DNA from: Cellulomonas avistercoris
GTDB lineage: Bacteria > Actinomycetota > Actinomycetes > Actinomycetales > Cellulomonadaceae
Direction: 5' to 3'
Assembly: GCF_014836445.1 (NCBI RefSeq)
Contig: NZ_JACSQV010000018.1
Span: 1 to 64,000, forward strand
Length of the DNA: 64,000 nt
Numbering within the stretch: position 1 is the stretch's first letter; each line of letters begins with the position of its first letter. The notes beneath the pieces are model-generated. The model was not told the DNA's origin and did not search any database. It worked only from the letters and a program-made list of their open reading frames with translations. Below are positions 53,444 to 63,397 of the stretch, in pieces. The position numbers were made by a program, and so were the translations under genes.

Positions 53444-56002
53444 ATGTCCTCAAGCACCCGACGGCGTGCCGTCAGAGCGGCCTGGGCCGTTCTGACAGCC
53501 ACGTCGCTCGTGGCCGTGGCAGGCGCGCAGGCCGCGTCCGCCCTCGCCGGGCCCACGACGGCGCAGGTCGCGCCCGCAGCGGTCGCGGTCGACTCCGAGT
53601 ACGCGGAGCGGTTCCTCGAGCAGTACGACAAGATCAAGGACCCCGCCAACGGGTACTTCAGCCCGCAGGGCATCCCCTACCACGCGGTCGAGACCCTCAT
53701 GGTCGAGGCCCCGGACTACGGGCACATGACGACGTCCGAGGCGTACAGCTACTGGATCTGGCTCGAGGCGCTGTACGGGCAGGCGACGGGCAACTGGAAG
53801 CCGCTCAACGACGCGTGGGTCAACCTCGAGACCTACATGATCCCGCAGCAGGCCGACCAGCCCACCAACTCGTTCTACAAGGCCGACGCGCCGGCCAGCT
53901 ACGCCTCCGAGTACAACCACCCCAGCAAGTACCCGTCGCAGATCGGCAGCAGCGGCAGCGTCGGCAAGGACCCGATCGCCGCCGAGCTCCGCGCGACGTA
54001 CGGCAACAACGACATCTACCAGATGCACTGGCTGGGCGACGTCGACAACATCTACGGCTTCGGTGCCGCGCCCGGCCCCGGCTGCCAGCTCGGCCCGGAC
54101 CACGAGGGCATGTCGCTCGTCAACACGTTCCAGCGTGGCCCGCAGGAGTCGGTCTGGGAGACCGTCCCGCACCCCACGTGCGACGACTTCACGTCCGGCG
54201 GCAAGAACGGCTACCTCGACCTGTTCACGGGTGACTCGTCCTACGCCAAGCAGTGGAAGTACACGTCGGCGTCCGACGCCGACGCACGCGCCGTCGAGGC
54301 CGTCTACTGGGCCAACAAGTGGGCGACCGAGCAGGGCAAGGCGGCCGACGTCGCGGCGACGGTCGCGAAGGCCGCCAAGCTCGGCGACTACCTGCGCTAC
54401 ACGCTGTTCGACAAGTACTTCAAGACCATCGGCTGCACCTCGCCGAGCTGCCCCGCCGGGTCCGGCAAGGAGAGCGCGCACTACCTGCTGTCCTGGTACA
54501 TGGCCTGGGGCGGCGCGACCGACACCAGCTCGGGCTGGGCGTGGCGCATCGGCTCGTCGCACGCGCACTTCGGGTACCAGAACCCGTTCGCGGCGTGGGC
54601 CCTGGCCAACGACCCGAAGCTGACGCCCAAGTCCTCGACCGCCAAGGCCGACTGGACCAAGGCCGCCGAGCGTCAGGTCGAGTTCTACCAGTGGCTGCAG
54701 TCGTCCAACGGCCCGATCGCCGGTGGCGCCACGAACAGCTGGGACGGTGCGTACGCGCAGCCCCCGGCCGGCACACCGACGTTCTACGGCATGGCCTACA
54801 CCGAGGCGCCCGTCTACAACGACCCGCCGTCGAACCAGTGGTTCGGCATGCAGGCGTGGGGCGTCCAGCGGCTCGCCGAGCTCTACTACGAGACGGGCAA
54901 CGCCAAGGCGAAGACCGTCCTCGACAAGTGGTCGGCGTGGGTCGTCGACCACATCGAGACGGACGGCGCCGACTGGTCCGTCCCGTCGGAGCTGACGTGG
55001 TCGGGCAAGCCCGACACCTGGAACCCGACCAACCCGGGCTCGAACTCCGGCCTGACCGTCACGCTCAAGAGCTCCGGCCAGGACGTCGGCGTCGCCGGCG
55101 ACACCGCCCGTGCGCTCCTGTTCTACGCGGCCAAGTCGGGCAACACCGAGGCGCGTGACACCGCCAAGGACCTGCTCGACGCGATCTGGGAGAGCAACCA
55201 GGACTCCCTGGGCGTCTCGTCGGTCGAGACCCGCAAGGACTTCCAGCGGTTCGACGACGTCTACACCGCGGGCGGCGACGGCATCTACATCCCGTCCGGC
55301 TGGACGGGCACGATGCCCAACGGCGACGTGGTCAAGCCCGGTGTCTCGTTCCTCGACATCCGGTCGTTCTACAAGCAGGACCCGCAGTGGGCCAAGGTCC
55401 AGGCGGCGCTCAACGGCGGGCCCGACCCGCAGTTCGAGTACCACCGGTTCTGGGCGCAGACGGCGATCGCCGGTGCGCTGTCCGACTACGCCCGTCTCTT
55501 CGAGGGCGGCGCGACGCCGACCCCGACGCCGACGGTGACGCCGACGCCGACGGTGACGCCGACGCCGACGGTCACGCCGACGCCGACCGTGACGCCGACG
55601 CCGACCATCACCCCGACGCCGACGGTCACGCCCACGCCGACGGTCACCCCGACGCCGACGGTCACGCCGACGCCCACGCAGAACCCGGGTGCGTCCTGCT
55701 CGGTGAGCTACACGGCGAACAGCTGGAACAACGGCTTCACGGCCTCGGTGAAGATCACGAACCGTGGGACGGCCGCGCTCAGCGGCTGGACCCTGAAGTT
55801 CGCCTTCGCCAACGGTCAGCAGGTCCAGCAGGGCTGGAGCGCCAAGTGGGCGCAGTCCGGCTCGGCCGTGACGGTCACCAACGAGGCCTGGAACGGCTCG
55901 CTGGCGGCCGGCGGTTCGGTGGACATCGGCTTCAACGGTTCGCACTCCGGGACCAACAACGTGCCGACGTCCTTCACGCTGAACGGCGCCACCTGCTCCT
56001 AG
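53444..56002 (+). CDS. GH48 exocellulase with C-terminal CBM2
   Basis: An 852-residue secreted processive cellobiohydrolase acting from reducing ends of cellulose chains. Order: signal peptide (1-36, ending ASALA), GH48 catalytic domain (about 48-685, with [42 protein letters not shown] and [14 protein letters not shown] as family hallmarks, the Glu in [10 protein letters not shown] lying in the catalytic tunnel), a PTPT-V linker (about 689-748), and a family 2 cellulose-binding module (749-852) with the Trp triad in NSWNNGF, QGWSAKW and NEAWNG. It resembles Cellulomonas fimi CbhB but uses a simple linker instead of FN3 repeats. ATG at 53444. Confidence 0.95.
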   Translation: MSSSTRRRAVRAAWAVLTATSLVAVAGAQAASALAGPTTAQVAPAAVAVDSEYAERFLEQYDKIKDPANGYFSPQGIPYHAVETLMVEAPDYGHMTTSEAYSYWIWLEALYGQATGNWKPLNDAWVNLETYMIPQQADQPTNSFYKADAPASYASEYNHPSKYPSQIGSSGSVGKDPIAAELRATYGNNDIYQMHWLGDVDNIYGFGAAPGPGCQLGPDHEGMSLVNTFQRGPQESVWETVPHPTCDDFTSGGKNGYLDLFTGDSSYAKQWKYTSASDADARAVEAVYWANKWATEQGKAADVAATVAKAAKLGDYLRYTLFDKYFKTIGCTSPSCPAGSGKESAHYLLSWYMAWGGATDTSSGWAWRIGSSHAHFGYQNPFAAWALANDPKLTPKSSTAKADWTKAAERQVEFYQWLQSSNGPIAGGATNSWDGAYAQPPAGTPTFYGMAYTEAPVYNDPPSNQWFGMQAWGVQRLAELYYETGNAKAKTVLDKWSAWVVDHIETDGADWSVPSELTWSGKPDTWNPTNPGSNSGLTVTLKSSGQDVGVAGDTARALLFYAAKSGNTEARDTAKDLLDAIWESNQDSLGVSSVETRKDFQRFDDVYTAGGDGIYIPSGWTGTMPNGDVVKPGVSFLDIRSFYKQDPQWAKVQAALNGGPDPQFEYHRFWAQTAIAGALSDYARLFEGGATPTPTPTVTPTPTVTPTPTVTPTPTVTPTPTITPTPTVTPTPTVTPTPTVTPTPTQNPGASCSVSYTANSWNNGFTASVKITNRGTAALSGWTLKFAFANGQQVQQGWSAKWAQSGSAVTVTNEAWNGSLAAGGSVDIGFNGSHSGTNNVPTSFTLNGATCS
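55512..55683. repeat. Pro-Thr linker repeat in the GH48 gene
   Basis: Tandem short units (CCGACGCCGACGGTGACG and variants) encode PTPTVT repeats. The DNA is near-identical over many units, so the linker length is likely variable between strains. Confidence 0.9.
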
Positions 56003-56045
56003 TGACAGGTGACCGCGACCCGTCGTGACCCCATGCGCGACGGGT

Positions 56046-56085
56046 GAGGGGCCGGCTCCGGGCACACGCCCGGGGTCGGCCCCTC
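56046..56085 (+). terminator. Terminator after the GH48 gene
   Basis: GAGGGGCCG...CCGGGC (56046-56063) pairs with GCCCGG...CGGCCCCTC (56068-56085) around ACAC, with a 3-nt internal mismatch. It lies 44 bp after the stop and may serve the converging LacI gene too. Confidence 0.75.
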
Positions 56086-56125
56086 GTCGTGCTGCAGGCG
56101 GCACGACGTCCACGGGTCGCCCACC

Positions 56126-57163
56126 TCAGGCCTGGTCGTCCTGCCCGCCCGTGGACTCGCGGGCGACGATGTGGAAGGCCGCCTTGTGCAGGCGGGGCGG
56201 GCGGACGTCACGGGCGCCGGCCTCGATGCGCTCGACGAGCATCGCGACGGCCGTCTCGGCGATCTCCTCCCGGCCCGGGTCCACGCTGGACAGCGAGGGG
56301 GTCGAGAAGCGGCCGTCGCCGATGTTGTCGAACCCGATGAGGGCCACGTCGTCGGGCACGCGGCGCCCCGCCCGGGCGAGCGCCCGCAGGGCGCCGATGG
56401 CGAGGCTGTCGTTGAGCGCGAAGATCGCGTCGAACTCGACGCCCGACGCGAGCAGCTCGCGGGTCGCGTCCGCGCCGTTCTGCGGGAGCCAGGGCGCGAC
56501 GGCGCGCTCGAGCCGCGGGTCCTCCGGCAGGCCGGCCACGGCGAGCGCCTCGCGGTAGCCGCGCACGCGCAGGTCCGACGGGCGCATCTGCCCGCTGCGC
56601 CGGTCGGGGTGGGCGCCGAGGACGGCGATGCGCCGCCGGCCGAGGCCGACCAGGTGCTCGACGGCCGCGCGGGCCCCCTCGACGTTGTGCATGGTCACGT
56701 GGTCGTTCGGGCCGCCGAAGATCCGCTCGCCGAGCAGCACCAGCGGGTACGTGACGTCGTCGAGCAGGTGACGGTCCTCGGTGCCGAGGTGCTCGGGGCT
56801 GAAGAGCATGCCGTCGGTCTGCCGCAGGCCGTTCGCGAGCACGGCGGTCTCGTGGTCACGGTCCGCCCCGGCCTGGCCGATGATCACCCCCAGGCCGCGA
56901 CGCTCGGCGGCGGCGATCACCGCGTCCGCGAGCTCGGCGAAGTACGGCTGCCGCAGCTGCGGCACGGCGAGCCCGATGACGCCGGTCCTGCCGGAGCGCA
57001 GGCCGCGGGCCGACAGGTTCGGCCGGTAGCCCAGCTCGGCGATGACGTGCTGCACGCGCGCCCGCGTCTCCGGGCGCACGTGGGGGTGGTCGTTGACGAC
57101 GTTCGAGACGGTCTTGTTGGAGACGCCGGCGCGCCGTGCGACGTCCTGCATCGTCACCTTCAC
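56126..57163 (-). CDS. LacI-family regulator of the arabinan utilisation operon
   Basis: A 345-residue protein (GTG at 57163; an ATG at 57151 is an alternative with AAGG upstream). DNA-binding domain VTMQDVARRAGVSNKTVSNVVNDHPHVRPETRARV with the hinge RPNLSARGLRSGRTG. The ligand-binding core includes IGLAVPQLRQPYFAELADAVI, ALNDSLAIGALRALARAG and GFDNIGDGRFSTPSLSSVDPG. It is divergent from the arabinose-oligosaccharide transporter operon with a perfect 14-bp palindrome between, and presumably represses both until an arabinose-type ligand appears. Confidence 0.92.
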   Translation of the reverse strand: MKVTMQDVARRAGVSNKTVSNVVNDHPHVRPETRARVQHVIAELGYRPNLSARGLRSGRTGVIGLAVPQLRQPYFAELADAVIAAAERRGLGVIIGQAGADRDHETAVLANGLRQTDGMLFSPEHLGTEDRHLLDDVTYPLVLLGERIFGGPNDHVTMHNVEGARAAVEHLVGLGRRRIAVLGAHPDRRSGQMRPSDLRVRGYREALAVAGLPEDPRLERAVAPWLPQNGADATRELLASGVEFDAIFALNDSLAIGALRALARAGRRVPDDVALIGFDNIGDGRFSTPSLSSVDPGREEIAETAVAMLVERIEAGARDVRPPRLHKAAFHIVARESTGGQDDQA

Positions 57164-57304
57164 GACGGTCGCCGTGCGTTCTCCGGTGCCCCCGCCGCCG
57201 CCGCCCCTGCGTCCACCCCTGCGTCCGGCCGCGCAGGCCGTCCCGTCGTTCTCATGCCGAGAGGTTGACAGACGTCCGGCGCGGACGCAATAGTGGCGTG
57301 GCGG

Positions 57305-57318
57305 TTACGACGTCGTAA
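57305..57318. promoter_or_regulatory. LacI operator TTACGACGTCGTAA
   Basis: A perfect 14-bp palindrome with a central CpG in the divergent gap (57164-57456) between the LacI gene and the transporter operon, 142 bp from one start and 139 from the other. The rest of the gap holds an AT-rich stretch (GTATATCGTCATAG, about 57336-57349), likely a -10 region, and a leader of about 100 nt. Confidence 0.8.
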
Positions 57319-57456
57319 AACGCCAGGTCACCGGTGTATATCGTCATAGTGGACGGGCACCGTGCCACATCAGGTGAAACGTCCGATCCAGGTGGGGCCC
57401 CGCTCGACGCAGGTGTCGAGCAGCGAGGCGCTCCCTGGGAGGCAGGAGGAGCAGAA

Positions 57457-58407
57457 GTGGCACAGCTGCAGGAACGAACGGCGTCACCCGGCACGCCGGT
57501 CGGGCACCGGCTCAAGGCGCTGCTGTACTCCCAGCGCCTCGCCCCGTACTTCTTCATCGCCCCGTTCGTCATCACGCTCCTGGCGTTCTGGGCCGTGCCG
57601 CTCGTGCGGACGTTCGTCATGAGCACGCAGAGCGTGATGTTCGGCGAGGCGTCGTTCGTCGGCACCGACAACTTCGAGCGGCTGTGGCGCGACCGGATCT
57701 TCTGGCAGGCCATGTACAACAGCGCCCGCTACATGGTGCTGACGCTCGTGATCCTCATCCCCGTCCCGCTGCTGCTCGCGGTCGTCATCAACGCCCGGCT
57801 CGGGTCGGACCGCCTGAAGAACCTCTTCAAGGCGTCGTTGTTCATCCCCGCGCTGACCTCCGTCGTCGTCGCCGGCATCATCTTCCGGCTCATGTTCGCC
57901 GAGACGAGCACGGGCCTGGTGAACCAGGTGATCGCCTGGTTCGGCGCGGACCCCGTGCGGTGGCTGCGCACCGACCTCGGTGGCCTCGTCGCGCTGCTGG
58001 CACTGGCGACCTGGCGGTACACCGGCGTCAACATCCTGTACTTCCTGTCCGGCCTGCAGTCGATCCCCGGCGAGCTCTACGAGGCGGCGTCGATCGACGG
58101 GGCCGGCAAGCTCCGGCAGTTCTTCTCCATCACCCTGCCGAACATCAAGCCGACGATGGTCTACGTCACGACCATCAGCATCTACGGCGGCCTGGCGATG
58201 TTCCTCGAGAGCTTCATGCTCTACGCCGGCAACAGCTCCCCGAACAACCAGGGTCTGACGGTCGTCGGCTACCTGTACCGGCGCGGCATCGAGGAGAACG
58301 ACCTCGGCTACGCGTCCGCCGTGGGGGTGGTCCTGCTCGTCGTGATCATGGCGATCAACCTCACCTACCTCACCCTCACCGGCACGTTCAAGAAGGAGTC
58401 CCGATGA
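57457..58407 (+). CDS. Sugar ABC transporter permease 1 (CUT1, AraP/MalF-like)
   Basis: A 316-residue protein from the GTG at 57457, with GGAGGAG just upstream; the frame is open further upstream without coding character. Six hydrophobic segments between about 35 and 305. The EAA loop that docks the ATPase is visible as YEAASIDGAGKLRQFFSITLPNIKP. First gene of the operon with the second permease overlapping its stop (ATGA). It imports arabinose-containing oligosaccharides by context. Confidence 0.92.
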   Translation: MAQLQERTASPGTPVGHRLKALLYSQRLAPYFFIAPFVITLLAFWAVPLVRTFVMSTQSVMFGEASFVGTDNFERLWRDRIFWQAMYNSARYMVLTLVILIPVPLLLAVVINARLGSDRLKNLFKASLFIPALTSVVVAGIIFRLMFAETSTGLVNQVIAWFGADPVRWLRTDLGGLVALLALATWRYTGVNILYFLSGLQSIPGELYEAASIDGAGKLRQFFSITLPNIKPTMVYVTTISIYGGLAMFLESFMLYAGNSSPNNQGLTVVGYLYRRGIEENDLGYASAVGVVLLVVIMAINLTYLTLTGTFKKESR

Positions 58408-59318
58408 GCGCGCCCACCACCACGGCCACGCCCGCCCCCTCGGCGGAGCGCGGGACGGGCGTCCCCGGGGGTCGGCGCAAGTACCCGCTGCCCCGGGCGA
58501 TGTTCGTGACGATCCAGAGCGTCTTCCTCGCCGTCATCGGGCTCATCGTCCTGGTGCCGCTCGTCGTGATCTTCGTCGGCACGTTCCAGGACGGCGGCGA
58601 GATCATGCGCAGCGGCCTGCGGCTCGACGTCGACGTCTCGTCGTTCCGGTTCGACAACTACGTCATGCTCTTCACCGACTCGGGCCTGTACTTCCGGTGG
58701 TTCGCCAACTCGGTGGGCCTCACGCTCGTCCAGGTGGCCGGCACGCTCCTGGTCAGCTCGTTCGTCGCCTACGGCTTCGCGATGTACGACTTCAAGGGGA
58801 AGACGGCCGCGTTCATCTCGGTGCTGCTCCTCATGACCGTGCCGTTCGAGATCATGATGCTGCCGCTGTACGTCATGGTGAACGACCTCGGGCTCGCGGA
58901 CTCGTACGGCGTCATCGTCATCCCGTTCCTCGCGGCCTCGGTGACCATCTTCTTCTTCCGGCAGTACTTCATGGGGATCCCCAAGGAGCTGCTCGAGGCG
59001 GGCCGCGTCGACGGCGTCACCGAGTTCGGCATCTTCTTCCGGGTCGTCCTGCCCATCTCGCGGCCGGCGCTGGCCGCCATGGGGATCCTCAACGGCATGG
59101 TCACGTGGAACAACTTCCTGTGGCCCCTGCTGGTGCTGCGCTCGGCGGAGAAGTTCACGCTGCCGATCGGCCTGAACACCCTGCTGACGCCGTACGGGAA
59201 CAACTACGACCTGCTGATCATCGGGTCCTTCTTCTCCCTCCTGCCCGTCCTCGTGCTCTTCCTCTGCTTCCAGCGATTCTTCGTCGCCGGGATGACGGCG
59301 GGGGCGCTCAAGGGCTGA
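58404..59318 (+). CDS. Sugar ABC transporter permease 2 (CUT1, AraQ/MalG-like)
   Basis: A 304-residue protein with six hydrophobic segments. Its EAA loop reads LLEAGRVDGVTEFGIFFRVVLPISRPALA. The MalG-type C-terminal end (LNTLLTPYGNNYDLLIIGSFFSLLPVLVLFLCFQRFFVAGMTAGALKG) is complete. The ATG at 58404 overlaps the stop of permease 1 and has AAGGAG upstream. Confidence 0.93.
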   Translation: MSAPTTTATPAPSAERGTGVPGGRRKYPLPRAMFVTIQSVFLAVIGLIVLVPLVVIFVGTFQDGGEIMRSGLRLDVDVSSFRFDNYVMLFTDSGLYFRWFANSVGLTLVQVAGTLLVSSFVAYGFAMYDFKGKTAAFISVLLLMTVPFEIMMLPLYVMVNDLGLADSYGVIVIPFLAASVTIFFFRQYFMGIPKELLEAGRVDGVTEFGIFFRVVLPISRPALAAMGILNGMVTWNNFLWPLLVLRSAEKFTLPIGLNTLLTPYGNNYDLLIIGSFFSLLPVLVLFLCFQRFFVAGMTAGALKG

Positions 59319-59366
59319 CCGCCCACCCGCACCACCCGCACCACACAACGAAACGGAGTCACAACC

Positions 59367-60704
59367 ATGGCTGGACCACGCAGGTACCTGTCGCTCGTCG
59401 CGGCCGGTCTGGCAGGGGCACTCATGCTCTCGGCGTGCAGCGGCGGCTCGGACGAGCCCGCGGCGGCCCCCGCCGACGGCGAGGCCACCTCGCTCGACAT
59501 GTGGGTGTTCGCCGAGCTCCACGCGGACTACTACGAGCAGATGGCCGCGGAGTGGAACGAGCAGAACCCCGACCGGCCCGTCGACCTCGACGTGACCGTC
59601 TACCCGTACCAGGACATGCACAACAAGCTGCAGCTCGCGGTCAACGCGGGCTCCGGCCTGCCGGACGTCGTCGACATCGAGGTCAACAAGTTCGGCAACT
59701 TCGTGTCGGCGGACGGCCGCACGCCGCTCATGGACCTGTCCGAGGCCGCCAAGCCCTACCAGGACGACATCGTCCAGGCGCGGCTGGACCTCTACACCCG
59801 CGCCGAGAAGGTGCTCGGCTTCCCGATGCACGTCGGGGCGTTCGTGACGTTCTACAACGCGGCGCTCCTCGAGGAGGCCGGGATCGACTACACGACCATC
59901 GAGACGTGGGACGACTTCTCGGCGGCCGGGGCGACGTACAACGAGGCGACCGGCAAGGCGTTCGGCATCGCCAGCACCACCGTGAACTTCGTCGAGCCGC
60001 TCATCGTCGCGCAGCTCGGGGGCAACTTCTTCGACGAGAACGGTGACGTCGACGTCGCCAACCCCGACGTCGTCAAGGCGTTCGAGATGCAGAAGGCCAT
60101 GCTCGACGCGGGCGCGATCTCCACGATCCCCGGCGGCAGCCCCGACGACGAGCAGGCGTTCGGCGTCATCAACAGCGGCGACTACGCCGCCGTGGTGTAC
60201 CCCGCCTGGTACACGTCGCGGTTCGTCGACTACATGCCCGACCTCGCCGGTGACGTCGCGATCGCCCCGGCGCCCGTCGTCGAGGGCAGCGACGTCGCCA
60301 CGATCGGTGGCGGCGGGACCGGCACGGCCGTCATCGAGTCCTCGCCCAAGAAGGACTTCGCGGCCGAGTGGCTCGCGTTCGCCAAGCTCTCGCCCGAGGC
60401 GAACGTCGCCGTGTGGGAGGTCCTCGGCTTCGACCCCGTGAACATGTCGGTGTGGGAGGACGAGGCCGTCACGAAGGACCCGGAGAACAAGTTCAACAAG
60501 TACTTCCGCACGAACCTGTTCGACGTCCTCAACGAGGTCAAGGACGGCATCGGGCACTTCGACGGCTTCGCGAACCCGAACCTGCCGACGCTGAACAACC
60601 TGTTCACCACCACCACCCTGACCGAGGTCTACGAGAACGGCGTCGCGCCGCAGCAGGCGCTCGACCAGGCGCAGAAGGACCTGCAGAACCAGATCGGCAA
60701 GTAG
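59367..60704 (+). CDS. Sugar-binding lipoprotein (CUT1, family 1 extracellular solute-binding)
   Basis: A 445-residue lipoprotein. Lipobox LMLSACSGG with the Cys at about residue 24, then LDMWVFAELHADYYEQMAAEWNEQNPDRPVDLDVTVYPYQDMHNKLQLAVNAGSGLPDVVDIE as in sugar-binding proteins. It binds an oligosaccharide (arabino-oligosaccharide by context) and passes it to the permeases. A strong hairpin follows immediately. Confidence 0.93.
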   Translation: MAGPRRYLSLVAAGLAGALMLSACSGGSDEPAAAPADGEATSLDMWVFAELHADYYEQMAAEWNEQNPDRPVDLDVTVYPYQDMHNKLQLAVNAGSGLPDVVDIEVNKFGNFVSADGRTPLMDLSEAAKPYQDDIVQARLDLYTRAEKVLGFPMHVGAFVTFYNAALLEEAGIDYTTIETWDDFSAAGATYNEATGKAFGIASTTVNFVEPLIVAQLGGNFFDENGDVDVANPDVVKAFEMQKAMLDAGAISTIPGGSPDDEQAFGVINSGDYAAVVYPAWYTSRFVDYMPDLAGDVAIAPAPVVEGSDVATIGGGGTGTAVIESSPKKDFAAEWLAFAKLSPEANVAVWEVLGFDPVNMSVWEDEAVTKDPENKFNKYFRTNLFDVLNEVKDGIGHFDGFANPNLPTLNNLFTTTTLTEVYENGVAPQQALDQAQKDLQNQIGK

Positions 60705-60711
60705 TCCCCGT

Positions 60712-60749
60712 CCGCCCCGGGCTCCGGCACGCGCCGGAGTTCGGGGCGG
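60712..60749 (+). terminator. Intra-operon hairpin after the CUT1 binding-protein gene
   Basis: CCGCCCCG...CTCCGGC (60712-60728) pairs with GCCGGAG...CGGGGCGG (60733-60749) around ACGC, 8 bp after the stop and 68 bp before the GH51 start. It may partly terminate and protect the binding-protein mRNA. Confidence 0.7.
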
Positions 60750-60816
60750 TCCGTCATACCCGCGTCCGACAGGCGGCCAACCCGCGACCGGGCGTCCATC
60801 CACCACAGGAGTAGCA

Positions 60817-62325
60817 ATGCAGAGCGGCAAGCTGTCGATCGACCCCGCGTTCGTCGTGGCCCCCGTCAACCGCCGGGTGTTCGGGTCGTTCGTCGAGCAC
60901 ATGGGTCGGTGCGTCTACGGCGGGCTGTACGAGCCCGGGCACGCGACCGCGGACGAGGACGGTCTGCGCGGCGACGTCCTGGCGCTGGTGCGGGAGATGG
61001 GCGTCACGGCCGTGCGCTACCCGGGCGGCAACTTCGTGTCCGGGTACCGGTGGGAGGACGGCGTCGGGCCCGTCGAGGACCGCCCGACGCGCCTCGACCC
61101 GGCGTGGAAGACCATCGAGACGAACGCGTTCGGTCTCAACGAGTTCATGCGCTGGGCGCGCAAGGCGAACATCGAGCCGGTCATGGCCGTGAACCTCGGG
61201 ACGCGCGGCATCGCCGAGGCCGTCGAGCTCCTGGAGTACGCGAACCACCCGAAGGGCACCGCGCTGTCCGACCTGCGCGTCGAGCACGGCGCGCCCGAGC
61301 CCCACGCCATCCGCACGTGGTGCCTCGGCAACGAGATGGACGGCCCCTGGCAGCTCGGCCACAAGACGGCCGAGGAGTACGGCCGCCTGGCGGCCGAGAC
61401 GGCGCGCGCGATGCGCCAGGTCGAGCCCGACCTCGAGCTCGTCGCCTGCGGGTCGTCCGGCCGCGCGATGGCGACCTTCGGCGCCTGGGAGGACACGGTC
61501 CTCGAGCACACGTACGAGCTCGTCGACCACGTGTCCGCCCACGCCTACTACGAGCTCGACGGCGACGACCGGGCCAGCTTCCTCGCCTCGTCCGTCGACA
61601 TGGACAAGTTCATCCGCGAGGTCGTCGCCACGGCCGACGCGGTCGGCGCCCGCCTGAAGTCGTCGAAGAAGATCATGATCTCGTTCGACGAGTGGAACGT
61701 CTGGTACAACAAGGCGCTCACCGAGTCCGGGCTGCCGACGGACTGGACCAAGGCGCCGCGGCTCAGCGAGGACGCGTACACGCTGCTCGACGCCGTGGTC
61801 GTCGGGTCGCTGCTCATCACGCTGCTGCGGCACAGCGACCGCGTCGCCATCGCCTGCCAGGCGCAGCTCGTCAACACGATCGCCCCGATCCGCTCCGAGC
61901 CCGACGGGCCGGCGTGGCGCCAGTCGATCTTCCACCCCTTCGCGCTCATGGCACGTCACGCGCAGGGCCAGGTGCTCGACCTGCGGGTGGACGCGCCGAC
62001 GCTGGCCACCGCCAAGCACGGCGAGGTGGCGGTCCTGGACGCGGTCGCCACGCACGACGCCGAGACGGGGCAGCTCGCGGTGTTCGTCGTCAACCGCAAC
62101 CCCAGCGAGGCCGTCTCCTTCGCCACGGACCTGGGCGGCTTCGGGGCCGCGAGCCTCACGGAGGCCGTCCTGCTCGCCGACGACGACGTGTTCGCGGCCA
62201 ACACGATGCAGGAGCCCGACCGCGTCGCGCCGCGGGCCCACACGTCGGCCGCGGTCGACGGCACGACGCTGCGCGCGGAGCTCCCGCCGGCGTCCTGGAG
62301 CATGTTCCGGCTGCAGCTGTCCTGA
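60817..62325 (+). CDS. Alpha-L-arabinofuranosidase, GH51
   Basis: A 502-residue intracellular enzyme (no signal peptide) of the usual length. Acid/base Glu173 in WCLGNEMDG, nucleophile Glu292 in ISFDEWNVWY; both are intact. The N-terminal RRVFGSFVEHMGRCVYGGLYEPGH and VRYPGGNFVSGYRWEDGVGP match GH51 closely. It removes terminal alpha-L-arabinofuranosyl residues from imported arabinan or arabinoxylan fragments. The ATG at 60817 has AGGAG upstream. Co-transcribed with the transporter genes and GH43. Confidence 0.96.
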   Translation: MQSGKLSIDPAFVVAPVNRRVFGSFVEHMGRCVYGGLYEPGHATADEDGLRGDVLALVREMGVTAVRYPGGNFVSGYRWEDGVGPVEDRPTRLDPAWKTIETNAFGLNEFMRWARKANIEPVMAVNLGTRGIAEAVELLEYANHPKGTALSDLRVEHGAPEPHAIRTWCLGNEMDGPWQLGHKTAEEYGRLAAETARAMRQVEPDLELVACGSSGRAMATFGAWEDTVLEHTYELVDHVSAHAYYELDGDDRASFLASSVDMDKFIREVVATADAVGARLKSSKKIMISFDEWNVWYNKALTESGLPTDWTKAPRLSEDAYTLLDAVVVGSLLITLLRHSDRVAIACQAQLVNTIAPIRSEPDGPAWRQSIFHPFALMARHAQGQVLDLRVDAPTLATAKHGEVAVLDAVATHDAETGQLAVFVVNRNPSEAVSFATDLGGFGAASLTEAVLLADDDVFAANTMQEPDRVAPRAHTSAAVDGTTLRAELPPASWSMFRLQLS

Positions 62326-62337
62326 GAGGAACCGCAC

Positions 62338-63354
62338 GTGGACCGTCACCCGGCGACGCCCGCACCCTCCCCGCCGCAGGGGAAGGCGGGGGCGTCCCCG
62401 GGTGACGGTTTCGGGTACCTGCTCGTGCACTTCGTCGAGGACCCCGACGGGTACGGCGAGCAGGTCCACCTCTCGCTCAGCGACGGGGACGACCCGTGCG
62501 CGTGGGTCCGCCTCAACGGCGGGCGGCCGCTGCTGCGCTCGACGCTCGGCACCACCGGTATCCGCGACCCGTACGTCGTGCGCGGCCCCGACGGCTTCTT
62601 CCTCGTCGCCACCGACCTGCGGATCTACGGCGGCGACGACGCGGGGTGGGACGCGTGGACGCGCCGGGGCAGCCGCCGCATCCTCGTCTGGCGGTCGCCG
62701 GACCTCGTGACCTGGTCCGAGCCGTGGACGCTCGAGGTCGCCCCGCCCGAGGCCGGCATGGCCTGGGCCCCGGAGGCCGTGTACGACGCCGACCGGGGCG
62801 AGTACCTGCTGCTGTGGTCGTCGGCCCTGTACGCCGCGGACGACGTCGAGCACCGCGGCGACGCGTACAGCCGCGTCCTGGCCGCGTGGACGCCGGACTT
62901 CCGGCGGCTGGGGGAGCGGCACGTGCTGATCGACCGCGGCTCCGGGGTCATCGACACGACGGTCCTCGTCCAGGACGGCGTCGTGCACCGCATCTCGAAG
63001 CACGAGTCGTTCGAGCCCGGGTCCGACCGCGTGCACCACGAGGTCGGCCCGGCGCTGCTCTCCGACGGGTACCGCACGGTGGCGACGCGCATCGGGGCCG
63101 ACGAGTTCGACCGGCTCGAGGCACCGATCCTCTTCCAGGACCACCACGACGACGTCTGGTACCTGTTCCTCGACCAGTACGACCGCCGGCCCCAGGGCTA
63201 CGTCGGCTTCCGGACGACCGACCTCGCCCACGGCCGGTGGGAGCGGATCCCGCCGAGCCGGTTCCGCATGCCGCCCGACACCAAGCACGGCGGCGTGCTG
63301 CCGCTGGTCGGCGACGAGTGGCAGCGGCTGCGCGCGGCCTACCCGCCCGCGTGA
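62338..63354 (+). CDS. GH43-type arabinosidase/xylosidase
   Basis: A 338-residue enzyme without signal peptide, so it is probably cytoplasmic. The GH43 five-bladed fold's three acidic residues are visible: base Asp77 in GIRDPYVV, acid Glu146 in MAWAPEAVYD and helper Asp206 in GVIDTTVLV. The GTG at 62338 is 12 nt after the GH51 stop with GAGAGGA upstream, so it is translationally linked. It likely hydrolyses alpha-arabinofuranosyl or beta-xylosyl bonds in the same oligosaccharides as GH51. Confidence 0.9.
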   Translation: MDRHPATPAPSPPQGKAGASPGDGFGYLLVHFVEDPDGYGEQVHLSLSDGDDPCAWVRLNGGRPLLRSTLGTTGIRDPYVVRGPDGFFLVATDLRIYGGDDAGWDAWTRRGSRRILVWRSPDLVTWSEPWTLEVAPPEAGMAWAPEAVYDADRGEYLLLWSSALYAADDVEHRGDAYSRVLAAWTPDFRRLGERHVLIDRGSGVIDTTVLVQDGVVHRISKHESFEPGSDRVHHEVGPALLSDGYRTVATRIGADEFDRLEAPILFQDHHDDVWYLFLDQYDRRPQGYVGFRTTDLAHGRWERIPPSRFRMPPDTKHGGVLPLVGDEWQRLRAAYPPA

Positions 63355-63397
63355 GCCGGCGCCGGGCCGCCACCCGCGCGGGCAGCGGGCAGGGACA

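Noticed and set aside
55512-55683. Possible CRISPR or regulatory tandem array
   Set aside because: It is in frame within the GH48 gene and encodes a Pro-Thr linker.
53450-56113. 887-residue minus-strand frame opposite GH48
   Set aside because: Arg/Gly/Val-rich antisense of a clear GH48-CBM2 gene.
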